A stretch of DNA of 35,797 nt from Lachnospiraceae bacterium (GCA_014804645.1 JAAUZI010000052.1:1-35797); one strand, 5' to 3'. Shown: positions 25,754-33,409, counted from the stretch's first letter. The notes: generated by a model not told the origin, from the letters alone. A program made the numbers and translations.

Positions 25754-25786
25754 TTTAGTGTTCCGCATGCTGTTTAGTGTTCTGCA
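25754..25786. repeat. Micro-duplication spanning the pncB stop codon
   Basis: The 14-mer TTTAGTGTTCYGCA occurs twice, at 25754-25767 and 25773-25786, with one difference. On the minus strand both copies read GCRGAACACTAAA, so the terminal Glu-His-stop codons of pncB are repeated 19 bases downstream in the pncB-nadE gap. Confidence 0.75.
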
Positions 25787-27234
25787 GATTCCCGGGAATC
25801 GTTCAGCATGGACATTTTGACCTCGTACATGGCGGGAGTCATATCCAGGTAATGAGCGTGGGGGTTCTCAAAACGCTGCTCCTCCTCCCAGATTTCCTCC
25901 GTCAGCTGCCGTTTCACATAGTCGGCTATCTCCCGCACTTCGGGCATGTCGTAGACCAGTCTGCCCTCACGGAAAATGGGCACCTGCAGAGCCTTTGCCG
26001 TACAATTTTCAAAAAAGCGGTTTTTCCAGGGTTTTTTAGGATCCACATACCGATAGGGTGCTGCAAAATCCACTTTTTCATTCGCCAACGCAATCAAATC
26101 CGCAATAGCTTTTTTATCCGCGTCATAGACGCGATACACCGTTTTCAGCCCGGGATTCGTGATCTTTTCCTCATTTTCCGAGAGTTTGATGCGGGGCACG
26201 AACTCCCCGTTCTCCTCCACCGCGGCAATCTTGTACACGGCTCCGAACACTGGGTCCGATTTGGAGGTAATCAGCCGCTCGCCCACGCCAAAGCTGTCAA
26301 TCTTTCCACCCTGGGCCAGAATGGATGTGATGGTAAATTCATCCAGGCTGTTGGACACCACGATCTTGCAGTCCTGAAGTCCCGCAGCGTCCAGAGCCTT
26401 TCGCACCTTTTTGGACAGATATGCCAGATCGCCGCTGTCAATACGGATACCCTTCAGCCTCTTACCCATGGGCTCCAGCACCTCCTTTGCCACGCGGATA
26501 GCGTTGGGAATACCGCTCTTTAACACATCGTAGGTGTCCACAAGCAGCACTGTGGAGTCCGGGTAGTTTTCCGCATATTTCTTGAAAGCCGTAAACTCAT
26601 CCTTGTAATACATCACCCAGCTGTGGGCCATGGTGCCGCTGATGGGAATGTCAAACATTTTGCCTGCCAGCACGGTGGCCGTGCCCACAGCGCCGCCGAT
26701 GTAGGCGGCTCTTGCCCCGTATACCGCGGCATCCATGTTGTGCGCCCTGCGGGCGCCGAAATCCGACACGGCTCTGCCGTCCGCCGCCCGGACGATCCGG
26801 CGGGTTTTGGTGGCAATCAGAGACTGGTGATTGACCTCCAGCAGTATGGCTGTCTCGATCAGCTGAGCGTCTATCAGCGGTGCGATCACCGTGATGATCG
26901 GCTCGTTCGGATACATGATGGTTCCCTCAGGGAAAGCATACAGATCTCCCCTGAACCGAAAATCCGCCAGATATTCCAGAAATTCCTCCCCAAACAGCCC
27001 CTGGCTGCGCAGATAGTCGATATCCTCCCGGTCAAAATGCAGATTCTCAATATATTCCACAATCTGTTCCAGGCCGCAGAAGATGGCAAAACCGGCGTTG
27101 TCCGGATTCTTTCTATAGAATACGTCAAATGCTACCTTTGTATCCTTATCCTGATCCCGAAAATATCCGTTGCTCATCGTCATCTCATAAAAATCCATTA
27201 CCATAGATAAGTTTCTCTCATTGAACTGTTTCAT
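25774..27234 (-). CDS. pncB: Nicotinate phosphoribosyltransferase
   Basis: PncB joins nicotinate and PRPP to give nicotinate mononucleotide, usually with ATP hydrolysis. The 486 residues match the longer Firmicutes form. Visible family features are the N-terminal [39 protein letters not shown] in the phosphate-binding region, H204 in GTMAHSWVM (the phosphorylated histidine position), and [15 protein letters not shown]. It follows pncA, which makes its substrate, and precedes nadE. The nadD step is not encoded in the window. The ribosome site (AGGGATGGTGA) is modest. The last codons are duplicated after the stop. Confidence 0.96.
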   Translation of the reverse strand: MKQFNERNLSMVMDFYEMTMSNGYFRDQDKDTKVAFDVFYRKNPDNAGFAIFCGLEQIVEYIENLHFDREDIDYLRSQGLFGEEFLEYLADFRFRGDLYAFPEGTIMYPNEPIITVIAPLIDAQLIETAILLEVNHQSLIATKTRRIVRAADGRAVSDFGARRAHNMDAAVYGARAAYIGGAVGTATVLAGKMFDIPISGTMAHSWVMYYKDEFTAFKKYAENYPDSTVLLVDTYDVLKSGIPNAIRVAKEVLEPMGKRLKGIRIDSGDLAYLSKKVRKALDAAGLQDCKIVVSNSLDEFTITSILAQGGKIDSFGVGERLITSKSDPVFGAVYKIAAVEENGEFVPRIKLSENEEKITNPGLKTVYRVYDADKKAIADLIALANEKVDFAAPYRYVDPKKPWKNRFFENCTAKALQVPIFREGRLVYDMPEVREIADYVKRQLTEEIWEEEQRFENPHAHYLDMTPAMYEVKMSMLNDSRESAEH

Positions 27235-27299
27235 AAATAATCACCATCCCTTTCCGGCGCCTTCAGGCTATGAGCCGCAGGCACAAATCAGTAATTTTC

Positions 27300-27821
27300 T
27301 CACATAAGTATCTGACAGGATTTCATGGTTGCCAGCGCCGCCTCGTGTGCCTGAGGCGTGACCCCCGCGCAGCAGGCCGGGTCCACATATATGGGCACCT
27401 CCGGCAGGTGTGCCTTGATAGTCAGAGCATTGCTCACCACGCAGATATCCGTACACACGCCGATCAGTTCAATCAGCTCGATGGGTTCCCGCTCATCTGC
27501 TTTGGCCAGGTCCCTGGCAAGCTCAGGACAACCAAAGGTCTTTTTGTCATACACCTGCAGGTTGCGCTCCACCCTGATCTCTTCCAGCACATCCATCAGC
27601 TGCCAGCCCTCGCTTCCTTCAATACAATGGGGCACAGGCAGATTTTTTCCCTCCTGGGTCTGCATGTAGTCGCTCTGGTGGGTATCTCTGGTAAAAATTA
27701 CCTGTCCCTCAAAGCTCCGCACTTTGTCTGCCACTGCGGGCAGAATCTGCTGTGCCTCCCTGGTACCCAGCACCCCTGTCACAAAATCCTTCTGCATGTC
27801 TACTACGATCAGATACCTCAT
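27300..27821 (-). CDS. pncA: Nicotinamidase
   Basis: PncA hydrolyses nicotinamide to nicotinate, the first step of the salvage pathway. The 173-residue isochorismatase-fold protein has a plausible catalytic triad D8 (IVVDMQKDF), K94 (YDKKTFG) and C127 (CTDICVVSNAL), with likely metal ligands D46/H48 (TRDTHQSD) and H65 (VPHCIEG). The start at 27821 was chosen because AGGAGG lies eight bases upstream and MRYLIVVDMQ is the family opening. The open frame runs 80 codons further upstream, through hairpin repeats and into nrtR, and is not coding. It lies between nrtR and pncB. Confidence 0.95.
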   Translation of the reverse strand: MRYLIVVDMQKDFVTGVLGTREAQQILPAVADKVRSFEGQVIFTRDTHQSDYMQTQEGKNLPVPHCIEGSEGWQLMDVLEEIRVERNLQVYDKKTFGCPELARDLAKADEREPIELIELIGVCTDICVVSNALTIKAHLPEVPIYVDPACCAGVTPQAHEAALATMKSCQILM

Positions 27822-27840
27822 ATCTCTTCCCTCCTTTTGA

Positions 27841-27894
27841 GGTTCTTTAGAACCTCTGGGTTCTTTAGAACCTCTGGGCTCTTTAGAACCTCTG
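27841..27894. repeat. Three tandem 18-bp hairpin repeats before pncA
   Basis: Three 18-bp units at 27841-27858, 27859-27876 and 27877-27894 have the form GGTTCTTTAGAACCTCTG; the first two are identical and the third differs by one base. Each holds the inverted repeat GGTTCT-TT-AGAACC or a near match. With flanking bases the unit next to pncA forms a perfect 8-bp stem. The array ends about 20 bases from the pncA start, next to its ribosome site. Confidence 0.92.
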
Positions 27895-27898
27895 TTCC

Positions 27899-27969
27899 GC
27901 ATATTCTCTACCAACACAGAGCCAGTGAACAACATCCGGTATTGTTCAGTGTGCTTTCCGGGAATATGC
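27899..27969 (-). promoter_or_regulatory. Nested inverted repeat in the nrtR-pncA gap
   Basis: A perfect 8-bp outer stem (GCATATTC 27899-27906 with GAATATGC 27962-27969) encloses a 7-bp inner stem (TGAACAA 27926-27932 with TTGTTCA 27942-27948). Together with the neighbouring 18-bp hairpins this makes nearly the whole 151-base gap foldable as RNA. It has no terminal U-run. Role unknown. Confidence 0.5.
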
Positions 27970-27972
27970 TGT

Positions 27973-28737
27973 TTATAGTTCCGTTTCAGGCCGCACGCCG
28001 TCCGGTTTCCTCCGGTAATACCGGGCCGGTTTTCCCACCCCCTGCGACTTACATTTTTCATCGGTCATCTCCACCAGAGCGGCCATATCTCTGCGAAAAT
28101 TGGGGCCATGGAGCTTTTCCTCCAAAATGACCTCATAGAATCGCTGCAGCTCCGGGAAGGTAAATTTATCCGGCAGCAACCTGAAAACAATATCTGTATA
28201 GAGCACCTTGTTTTTCATTCGCTCCAGCGCCAGCCAAATCATCCTCGCATGGTCGAACGCCAGGTCCTGTCCGGACAGTTCCCGATCCTCGTTCCACAGC
28301 CGGAGAGTTCCACCGCTCCTGCTGACAAAATACCACGCCGCGTCCATGCCTGCCGCGGGGCGAATCTTCTCCCAGGGCGTCAGAGCCATGTAGGAGACAG
28401 AGATGATCCTGGCGCGGGGGTCCCGCCCTACATCTCCCCATGTGTACAACTGCTCCAGATAGACGCCGCTCTGTCCTGTCTTTTCCTCTAATACCCTCTC
28501 CGCCGCCTCATCCACAGATTCCTTCATACCCACAAAACCCCCGGGCACAGCCCATCTGTTCATACATGGATGTTCCTTTCTCTGAATCAGCAGAATCTGT
28601 AAATGGCTGTCCTCTCCGCACTCTTTTGCGGTAAAGATCAGTATATCCGCTGTCACCGACGGCCGTTCATATTTTCCGGGATCGTACCGTTCCAGAAATT
28701 CCCGCTCCGTCAGTCCCCGGCCATTTCTCTCCTCCAT
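27973..28737 (-). CDS. nrtR: NrtR-type Nudix-related regulator of NAD metabolism
   Basis: NrtR repressors bind operators of NAD biosynthesis genes and are released by ADP-ribose-type metabolites. The 254-residue protein has an N-terminal Nudix domain (about 25-150) and a C-terminal winged helix (about 180-245) containing LPDKFTFPELQRFYEVILEEKLHGPNFRRDMAAL, the NrtR signature. The Nudix box at 66-88 is degenerate: in the REUxEExG core, E82 is Val and E86 is Lys, which favours a sensor over a hydrolase. It leads the operon with pncA, pncB and nadE, and two near-palindromes sit in its promoter. The alternative reading, a plain ADP-ribose pyrophosphatase, fits the winged helix and context less well. 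Confidence 0.9.
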   Translation of the reverse strand: MEERNGRGLTEREFLERYDPGKYERPSVTADILIFTAKECGEDSHLQILLIQRKEHPCMNRWAVPGGFVGMKESVDEAAERVLEEKTGQSGVYLEQLYTWGDVGRDPRARIISVSYMALTPWEKIRPAAGMDAAWYFVSRSGGTLRLWNEDRELSGQDLAFDHARMIWLALERMKNKVLYTDIVFRLLPDKFTFPELQRFYEVILEEKLHGPNFRRDMAALVEMTDEKCKSQGVGKPARYYRRKPDGVRPETEL

Positions 28738-28792
28738 CTCTGCACCCCTGCTCTTCCCACAAGGAAAAAGCTCCTTCCTGTCAGTCTTTTAA

Positions 28793-28813
28793 TTATTCTC
28801 ATTTTGAGTTTTA
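28793..28813. promoter_or_regulatory. Putative NrtR operator, downstream copy
   Basis: A 21-bp element with core CTCATTTTGAG centred at 28803. It shares TTATWCTCAWTTTGAG with the other copy, whose centre is 36 bp away. It lies just downstream of the predicted transcription start of nrtR. Symmetry is good in the core but poor in the flanks. Assignment to NrtR is inference from position next to its gene. Confidence 0.6.
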
Positions 28814-28827
28814 TTCTTTCTGATTCT

Positions 28828-28855
28828 ATTATACTCAATTTGAGAATAATTGCAA
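28828..28855 (-). promoter_or_regulatory. Promoter of the nrtR-pncA-pncB-nadE operon
   Basis: On the minus strand TTGCAA (28855-28850) and TATAAT (28833-28828) are separated by 16 bases. The spacer is filled by the better copy of the CTCAAATTGAG near-palindrome, so a bound dimer would block polymerase. The predicted leader is about 85 bases. Confidence 0.75.
28829..28849. promoter_or_regulatory. Putative NrtR operator, promoter copy
   Basis: A 21-bp near-perfect palindrome (TTATACTCAATTTGAGAATAA, centre 28839; the central 11 bases are perfectly symmetric and the arms differ at one position). It fills the -35/-10 spacer and overlaps most of the -10 box of the operon promoter. The presence of two copies and the adjacent NrtR-type gene suggest autoregulation. 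Confidence 0.68.
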
Positions 28856-28909
28856 GCCCTATTTTTATTTTTTTATAAAAAATGAATTAGCTGCCTCAAT
28901 GCTTATTTT

Positions 28910-28948
28910 AAGACAAGGGCAGTAGCGCTTTGCTACTGCCCTTGCCTT
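28910..28948 (-). terminator. Strong hairpin terminating the LysM-protein gene
   Basis: A 16-bp stem with one G-T pair (AAGRCAAGGGCAGTAG with its complement) and a 7-base loop lies 22 bases after the stop of the minus-strand LysM gene. It is followed by TAAAATAAG rather than a clean U-run, so efficiency is uncertain. It also separates that gene from the NAD operon promoter. Confidence 0.6.
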
Positions 28949-28970
28949 ATCAAATGGGTGATGCGTGTGT

Positions 28971-30830
28971 TTATTCTACTACAATAATCTGTCCCGGCAT
29001 AATGCGGTTCACATTCTTGATCTGGGGATTCTTTACCGCCAGTCTGGCGACTGTGGTGTTGTGGGCGCCGGCAATCTTGCTCAGGGTGTCTCCCCTCTGC
29101 ACGATGTAGACAGACGCTGTCCCATTGTCCACGCCACCATCGCAGCTAAAATATGCCGCCAGATACAGGGGGCCATACCAGGGGGTTGTGTCATCCACAG
29201 CCATCCCCGCCGGAATAAGGATTCTATAGTCCATGCCCTCGTAGGTGTATTCCATCTCCAGAGCTACGTCCCCGCGCCTTACCAGCTGCTGCATAACACT
29301 GTTGGGCAGGGTGTTTATATTCTGGTCTCGGGTTACCTTGACGGTGGCTCCGGGGGCTGCCGATGCAATCCGGCTTTCCAGTGACGTCATATACCCCGAA
29401 CCGCCAGCGTTCTGTCCGGAACTATTGCCGGGCCGCTTGTCCTCCGAAGTATCCGCAGCCGATTCCTCGGCAAACACAAAGGTGGAGAAACCCGTCACCG
29501 TAAAGGTGATGGTCCCGTTGCCGTTATCATGGAAAGCTGTGCGCTCTATTGTGCCATTCTCATGGTAATGCAGAATAATCAGCTGGGATGCCCTGAGCCC
29601 CCGAGGTATGGGCATGGTGACGGATACGGGCACCGCCAGCTCATGCACCTCCTGACTGTTGCTGACCAGCCTGATATCCAGCTGCACGTTCTTTTGGTAA
29701 TCATTATGTGTGGGAACTCTGTTTGCCTCCGGTGTCACATCTAACTGCAGACCCATGTCACTGCCCTGTGCTGCGTTCAGGCCCGCACCTACCACTTGCA
29801 CTTGGCTGGAGTCCACATATTGCTGTGCCTGGGCAGAGACAAGGGGAGCTTTTAGAGTGATCCCCTGCTCCGCAGCATATTTTTCTTCCAGAGACTTTAT
29901 CTGCCCGCGGAAGGAATCATTGGTCTGCATTGCCATCTGAATAGCGGAGATATCGGCGCTGCCTGTCAGCAAATCTCTCGCCTCCGCGGCGCTCCTGTCG
30001 GCAGCGCTCTCCAGCACACTGCCAAGTTTCTCCGCATTTGCTGTGGTATCCAGCACATCGGACATAGGCCCCACTGAGCCGTTGGCAATCTCATCTATGT
30101 CGTTGCTCAAAGCCATTATTGTGATGCAGTATCTGCCCTCTCCCCAATAATTTGAGATATCGTATGCAAAACTGCGGTCCATCAGTTGTCCCCCTGCATC
30201 ACGGAACGAATCCCTGACGTAACCACCAACGGCCCCGAGCCCAAACAGCTCTCCACTTGGCTCTACGCGATATAGCTCGGTCCAGTATCCCGACGCATTT
30301 TCCACACTTACATAATGATACTCTCCTGCCCTTTCTGTGTCCCAGTATGCCACTGTGACACCCAGTTCCCGCTCCGGCCTGACATAGGTTCTCTCTGCCG
30401 ACCATTCTGACCACTCGCTGTCTGTATAGGCTTTATCTTCATAGGCCGCCCTTGCACGCACACGAAACTTATAGGTTCCCGATTCATTGATGTGGGCCGA
30501 GTAAGGCAAACTATGCTCCCCATCATAGCTGTCAGCGAGTACTGTCTGATCATATAGCTCGCCATCCTTATAGACTTCAATGTCCCAATATGAAGTTCCG
30601 TAAATAGCATCTAGACTCTCGTTAAAACCTGTGAACTGTATTGCATAGTTATTGCCCCATTTTAAGTCAGCAGGCACCGGCAACTGCGTCGCCCCCATTT
30701 CATCTCCCGAAACAGAGGCTACCGTCACAGGCTCTCCCTCTTCGGCAGACACTCCCAGGCTCATACCGCTCAACGGCGATACCACCAACGCCAGTGTCAG
30801 GGCAGACGCCATCAGTACTCTTTTGTTCAT
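28971..30830 (-). CDS. Secreted multidomain protein with C-terminal LysM
   Basis: This 619-residue protein is not one I can name. It has a signal peptide (about residues 1-29, MNKRVLMASALTLALVV...VSAEE), two probable beta-rich fibronectin-like regions (about 45-230; SGTYKFRVRARAAYED, DSEWSEWSAE), a helical middle (about 250-340), a beta region ending ITFTVTGFSTFVFAEE (about 370-460) common in clostridial surface proteins, a Ser/Gly-rich linker, another small domain, and a C-terminal LysM (about 574-617, YIVQRGDTLSKIAGAH...MPGQIIVV) expected to bind peptidoglycan. No catalytic motif is seen. The start has GGAGGAG upstream; the longer open frame lacks a signal-type beginning. It has its own promoter and terminator. 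Confidence 0.85.
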   Translation of the reverse strand: MNKRVLMASALTLALVVSPLSGMSLGVSAEEGEPVTVASVSGDEMGATQLPVPADLKWGNNYAIQFTGFNESLDAIYGTSYWDIEVYKDGELYDQTVLADSYDGEHSLPYSAHINESGTYKFRVRARAAYEDKAYTDSEWSEWSAERTYVRPERELGVTVAYWDTERAGEYHYVSVENASGYWTELYRVEPSGELFGLGAVGGYVRDSFRDAGGQLMDRSFAYDISNYWGEGRYCITIMALSNDIDEIANGSVGPMSDVLDTTANAEKLGSVLESAADRSAAEARDLLTGSADISAIQMAMQTNDSFRGQIKSLEEKYAAEQGITLKAPLVSAQAQQYVDSSQVQVVGAGLNAAQGSDMGLQLDVTPEANRVPTHNDYQKNVQLDIRLVSNSQEVHELAVPVSVTMPIPRGLRASQLIILHYHENGTIERTAFHDNGNGTITFTVTGFSTFVFAEESAADTSEDKRPGNSSGQNAGGSGYMTSLESRIASAAPGATVKVTRDQNINTLPNSVMQQLVRRGDVALEMEYTYEGMDYRILIPAGMAVDDTTPWYGPLYLAAYFSCDGGVDNGTASVYIVQRGDTLSKIAGAHNTTVARLAVKNPQIKNVNRIMPGQIIVVE

Positions 30831-30903
30831 CTTCCTGTCTCCTCCTCGTAAAATTTGGATTGGATATGTCATGGCCATGTTCATATCGCTACTGTACGCC
30901 ATA

Positions 30904-30933
30904 ACCATAATCCATATTTTGCGGGATTGTCAA
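30904..30933 (-). promoter_or_regulatory. Promoter of the LysM-protein gene
   Basis: On the minus strand a consensus TTGACA (30933-30928) and a weaker TATGGT (30909-30904) are separated by 18 bases. The leader would be about 65-70 bases. Confidence 0.5.
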
Positions 30934-31179
30934 TCAGGAACATTTTCTTCAACCGCAAAATCTCCGTATTTATCACGTTTTTCGGTACAAGAAAAAAGTG
31001 TTATCAGCGGCGTTATATATAAAAACAGAAGTAAAAAGGAAATGCTATTCGAGAATGTCTGCAATTTATGATAGCAGAAAATATACAAAAAAAGAAAGGA
31101 TTGCCCTTTCTGGACTACCCTTTCCACTTTACATACTAATCCCCATGCATATCGCAGACTGTGTCTGCGATATTGCTCA

Positions 31180-31212
31180 AATAGAAAATTGAAAAATCTT
31201 TGATTTTTCAAT
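31180..31212 (-). terminator. Terminator of the solute-binding lipoprotein gene
   Basis: A perfect 11-bp stem (ATTGAAAAATC with GATTTTTCAAT) and a 3-base loop start immediately after the TAG stop, followed on the minus strand by TTTCTATTT. The stem is A/T-rich. Confidence 0.7.
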
Positions 31213-32583
31213 CTATCTATCCTGCCTCTCAGCCAGATACAGACTGACCTTGCTCTGAATCACCTCAGCGGCCTCCTCCGCGCTCTTATCCCCGTTAAAA
31301 TATGGTGCGGCCTCCTCCATGACAATTACTTGGATTTCTGACAATTCCCAGCTCCCGGGAACCCCTTTGTCCAACAGCTCCACATATTCACGCACCCAGG
31401 AACTTCCATCCGCTTTTCCCTCCAATTGGGCATATGCGTTCTCTCCCAGCATAAATACCGGCGTTTCACAAAACGAAGGATGTTCCACGATATTTTCCGT
31501 CAGAACATCTCTTCTGACGCTGGAAATGCCAAAGTCCTTTCTCTGTACCTCTTCGCTGAGCATCTCTTTTAGAAACCCAACAGCAATGTCATAATTCTCC
31601 GTCCCCACATTCACAGCCATAAATCGGGAGCAGTTCACATGGCTGCCGCAGGCATCCTCTGTGGGATACCCCACACAATGATAGCCGTCCTCGCATATAG
31701 CCATGGCTCTGCTGAATTCTTTTAGATCCCCGCTGCATAAAAGGGCCAGCGCTCTTCCGCTCTCAACCTCCGCATAGCATTCTTCCTGATTCGTATACTC
31801 TCTGCTGCCGGAGACTTCCCCATACTTCTTGCAGACCTCCAGCAGTCTGACAAACTCCGAAGTGTCAAAAAAGCATTTTCCCTGCTCCATATCCACCAGC
31901 GTGGACACTCTTCCCTCTATACCTTCTATCCCCTGAAGAGTTAGATCATAAAGCATCTGCTCTGCCGTCAGGCTATAAGATATACTGATCCACCGGTCAT
32001 AAGGAACTCCCTGTGTCTCACGTTCTTCCAGGAGAGACAGCACATCCGCGACACGCCATGTATCCCCCTCCCACACTTTTTCAGGCACCAGAAGTGTCTC
32101 TACGCCCGCCTCCCAGGCAACTCCGTACAACCCGTCCCCTATGCGGCCCTGCCGCAGTACACTGTCAAAGATCTGCCCTGTAAGCTCTTCCGGCAGCACC
32201 CCAGACAGCTCGGCAAGCGCCCCGTTGTCCTGAAAGATCTCCAGCGTCTTTCTGCTCAGAATCAGGATATCCGGTCCCTTACCCTGAGATATGTCGGCCA
32301 TGAGCCGGTTTAAGACTATATCTTGGTCTTCCCCCGGCTCACTGGTTTCTAGCACAAACTCCAACTCAGAATACTTTTCACAGTATCTGGCGACATATTC
32401 TTCAAATTTCGACTGTTCAACTGTAGAATAATAAAAGATACGGAGTTGTGTCGTTTCCTCCGCCAGCGGATCCGTGGCATCCACTGTCTCCTCCCCTGCC
32501 CCACAGCCGCCCAGCGCTACAGATAAGGCCAGAACCAACGCGCAGAACAGGGAAAAACAATATGTCTTTCTTTTCTTCTCCAT
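31213..32583 (-). CDS. Extracellular solute-binding lipoprotein (ABC family 1-like)
   Basis: This 456-residue protein has a lipoprotein signal with lipobox LGGC (C27 is the predicted lipidated residue) and then a fold resembling sugar-type ABC solute-binding proteins: LRIFYYSTVEQSKFEEYVARYCEKYSELEFVLE, then MADISQGKGPDILILSRKTLEIFQDNGALAELS near residues 94-126, and a helical C-terminal lobe. The ligand cannot be read from the sequence. No permease or ATPase gene is adjacent, so it is an orphan that may act with components elsewhere or as a sensor partner. A terminator follows directly. AAAGGA lies upstream of the ATG. Confidence 0.82.
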   Translation of the reverse strand: MEKKRKTYCFSLFCALVLALSVALGGCGAGEETVDATDPLAEETTQLRIFYYSTVEQSKFEEYVARYCEKYSELEFVLETSEPGEDQDIVLNRLMADISQGKGPDILILSRKTLEIFQDNGALAELSGVLPEELTGQIFDSVLRQGRIGDGLYGVAWEAGVETLLVPEKVWEGDTWRVADVLSLLEERETQGVPYDRWISISYSLTAEQMLYDLTLQGIEGIEGRVSTLVDMEQGKCFFDTSEFVRLLEVCKKYGEVSGSREYTNQEECYAEVESGRALALLCSGDLKEFSRAMAICEDGYHCVGYPTEDACGSHVNCSRFMAVNVGTENYDIAVGFLKEMLSEEVQRKDFGISSVRRDVLTENIVEHPSFCETPVFMLGENAYAQLEGKADGSSWVREYVELLDKGVPGSWELSEIQVIVMEEAAPYFNGDKSAEEAAEVIQSKVSLYLAERQDR

Positions 32584-32929
32584 ACTTAGTCAGTCCTTTC
32601 TTTGCGCAATCACGCTCTCTTGGCAGGATAAAGAAATATAATGTTATTTGCACAAATTATATTTTGGATAGCATTGTAAATCACTATGTATCTCGGAACA
32701 ATTGCTGTTCCTTTTTATATGTTTTGTTTTAATGCATCCTTATTTTAATAATTATGTGATATCAAATTTCAGATGTCAATAGCGTTTCCATTTTTTCATT
32801 GCATTTTATTAAAATATAGCTTTTCATCTACTGATATATATAAATATAACATGTGGAAATAAGCAAACAGGTCAAAATTAATTTGACAAATAACCCCTTT
32901 ACGACTAAATTAACTATGGAGGATACGTT
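32584..32929. other. Divergent intergenic region, AT-rich
   Basis: This 346-base stretch separates the minus-strand lipoprotein gene from the plus-strand phosphoesterase gene. It holds a possible -10 (TATAAT, minus strand, 32661-32656) with no convincing -35, a small hairpin with a T-run on the plus strand (32695-32716), and the phosphoesterase promoter region. No coding sequence is supported. Confidence 0.6.
32871..32911 (+). promoter_or_regulatory. Promoter and overlapping palindrome of the phosphoesterase gene
   Basis: TTGACA (32883-32888) and TAAATT (32906-32911) are spaced by 17 bases. The -35 box overlaps the inverted repeat GTCAAA-N5-TTTGAC (32871-32887), an operator-like arrangement. 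The predicted start is very close to the ribosome site at 32918, giving an unusually short leader, so another promoter may be used. Confidence 0.4.
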
Positions 32930-33409
32930 ATGATCTATTTTATTGCAGATACACATTTTGGAGATGAACGGATAAGACGCTACGAAAACCGCCCCTTTGA
33001 CAATGTCCAGATCATGGACCGGGAGCTGATACGGCGCTGGAATGAGACGGTGTCCCCGGAAGATACCGTCTATGTGCTGGGCGACTGGGGAAACCTGTCC
33101 CCCACCCTTCTGCAGGGAACCAAATACCTGATTAAGGGCAACCATGACGCCTTGACCAACCAGGCCTACCGGGATATGGGCTTTGCGGAGGTGTATGACA
33201 TGCCGGTGATTCTGGACGAGTTCTGGATTCTGTCCCATGAGCCGCTGTATGTCTGTGAAAACATGCCCTACGCCAATCTCTTCGGCCATGTGCATGCCTC
33301 GCCCCTGTACAGAACCTTCAGCAGCCAGCACTATTGTGTCTCTGCGGAGCGTATCGGCTATACCCCTGTCTCTTTTCAGGCGGTCAAAGACCGGATACAG
33401 GAAAAATAA
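32930..33409 (+). CDS. Small calcineurin-like metallophosphoesterase
   Basis: This 159-residue protein has all metal-binding motifs of the calcineurin-like phosphoesterase superfamily: D7/H9 (ADTHFGD), D52 (LGDWG), N71/H72 (KGNHD), H103 (LSHEP) and H120/H122 (FGHVH). It matches the short, single-domain bacterial/phage-type group; the substrate is unknown. GGAGGA lies six bases before the ATG. It is the only plus-strand gene, convergent with the aldo-keto reductase gene, and its stop codon lies inside a strong hairpin. Confidence 0.9.
   Translation: MIYFIADTHFGDERIRRYENRPFDNVQIMDRELIRRWNETVSPEDTVYVLGDWGNLSPTLLQGTKYLIKGNHDALTNQAYRDMGFAEVYDMPVILDEFWILSHEPLYVCENMPYANLFGHVHASPLYRTFSSQHYCVSAERIGYTPVSFQAVKDRIQEK

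Larger units (their letters stand above)
30831..31212. other. Intergenic region between the LysM gene and the lipoprotein gene
   Basis: This 382-base AT-rich stretch holds the LysM-gene promoter at its left and two hairpins at its right: the lipoprotein terminator and a second perfect stem at 31149-31173 (ATATCGCAGAC with GTCTGCGATAT, 3-base loop). Short open frames on both strands in the middle lack ribosome sites and recognisable protein features, so no gene is called. Confidence 0.6.

Noticed and set aside
27822..28061. 80-codon upstream extension of pncA with RGSKEP repeats
   Set aside because: It overlaps the end of nrtR in another frame and translates the hairpin repeats. The AGGAGG site and family opening place the start at 27821.
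27973..28737. Simple Nudix/MutT hydrolase
   Set aside because: The C-terminal winged helix with the NrtR signature, degenerate Nudix box, operon context and promoter palindromes fit a regulator better.
30930..31211. Possible minus-strand gene (about 93 codons) and a plus-strand 64-codon frame at 30998-31192
   Set aside because: No ribosome site, Phe/Leu-rich or unstructured translations, and the region contains terminator hairpins and a promoter instead.
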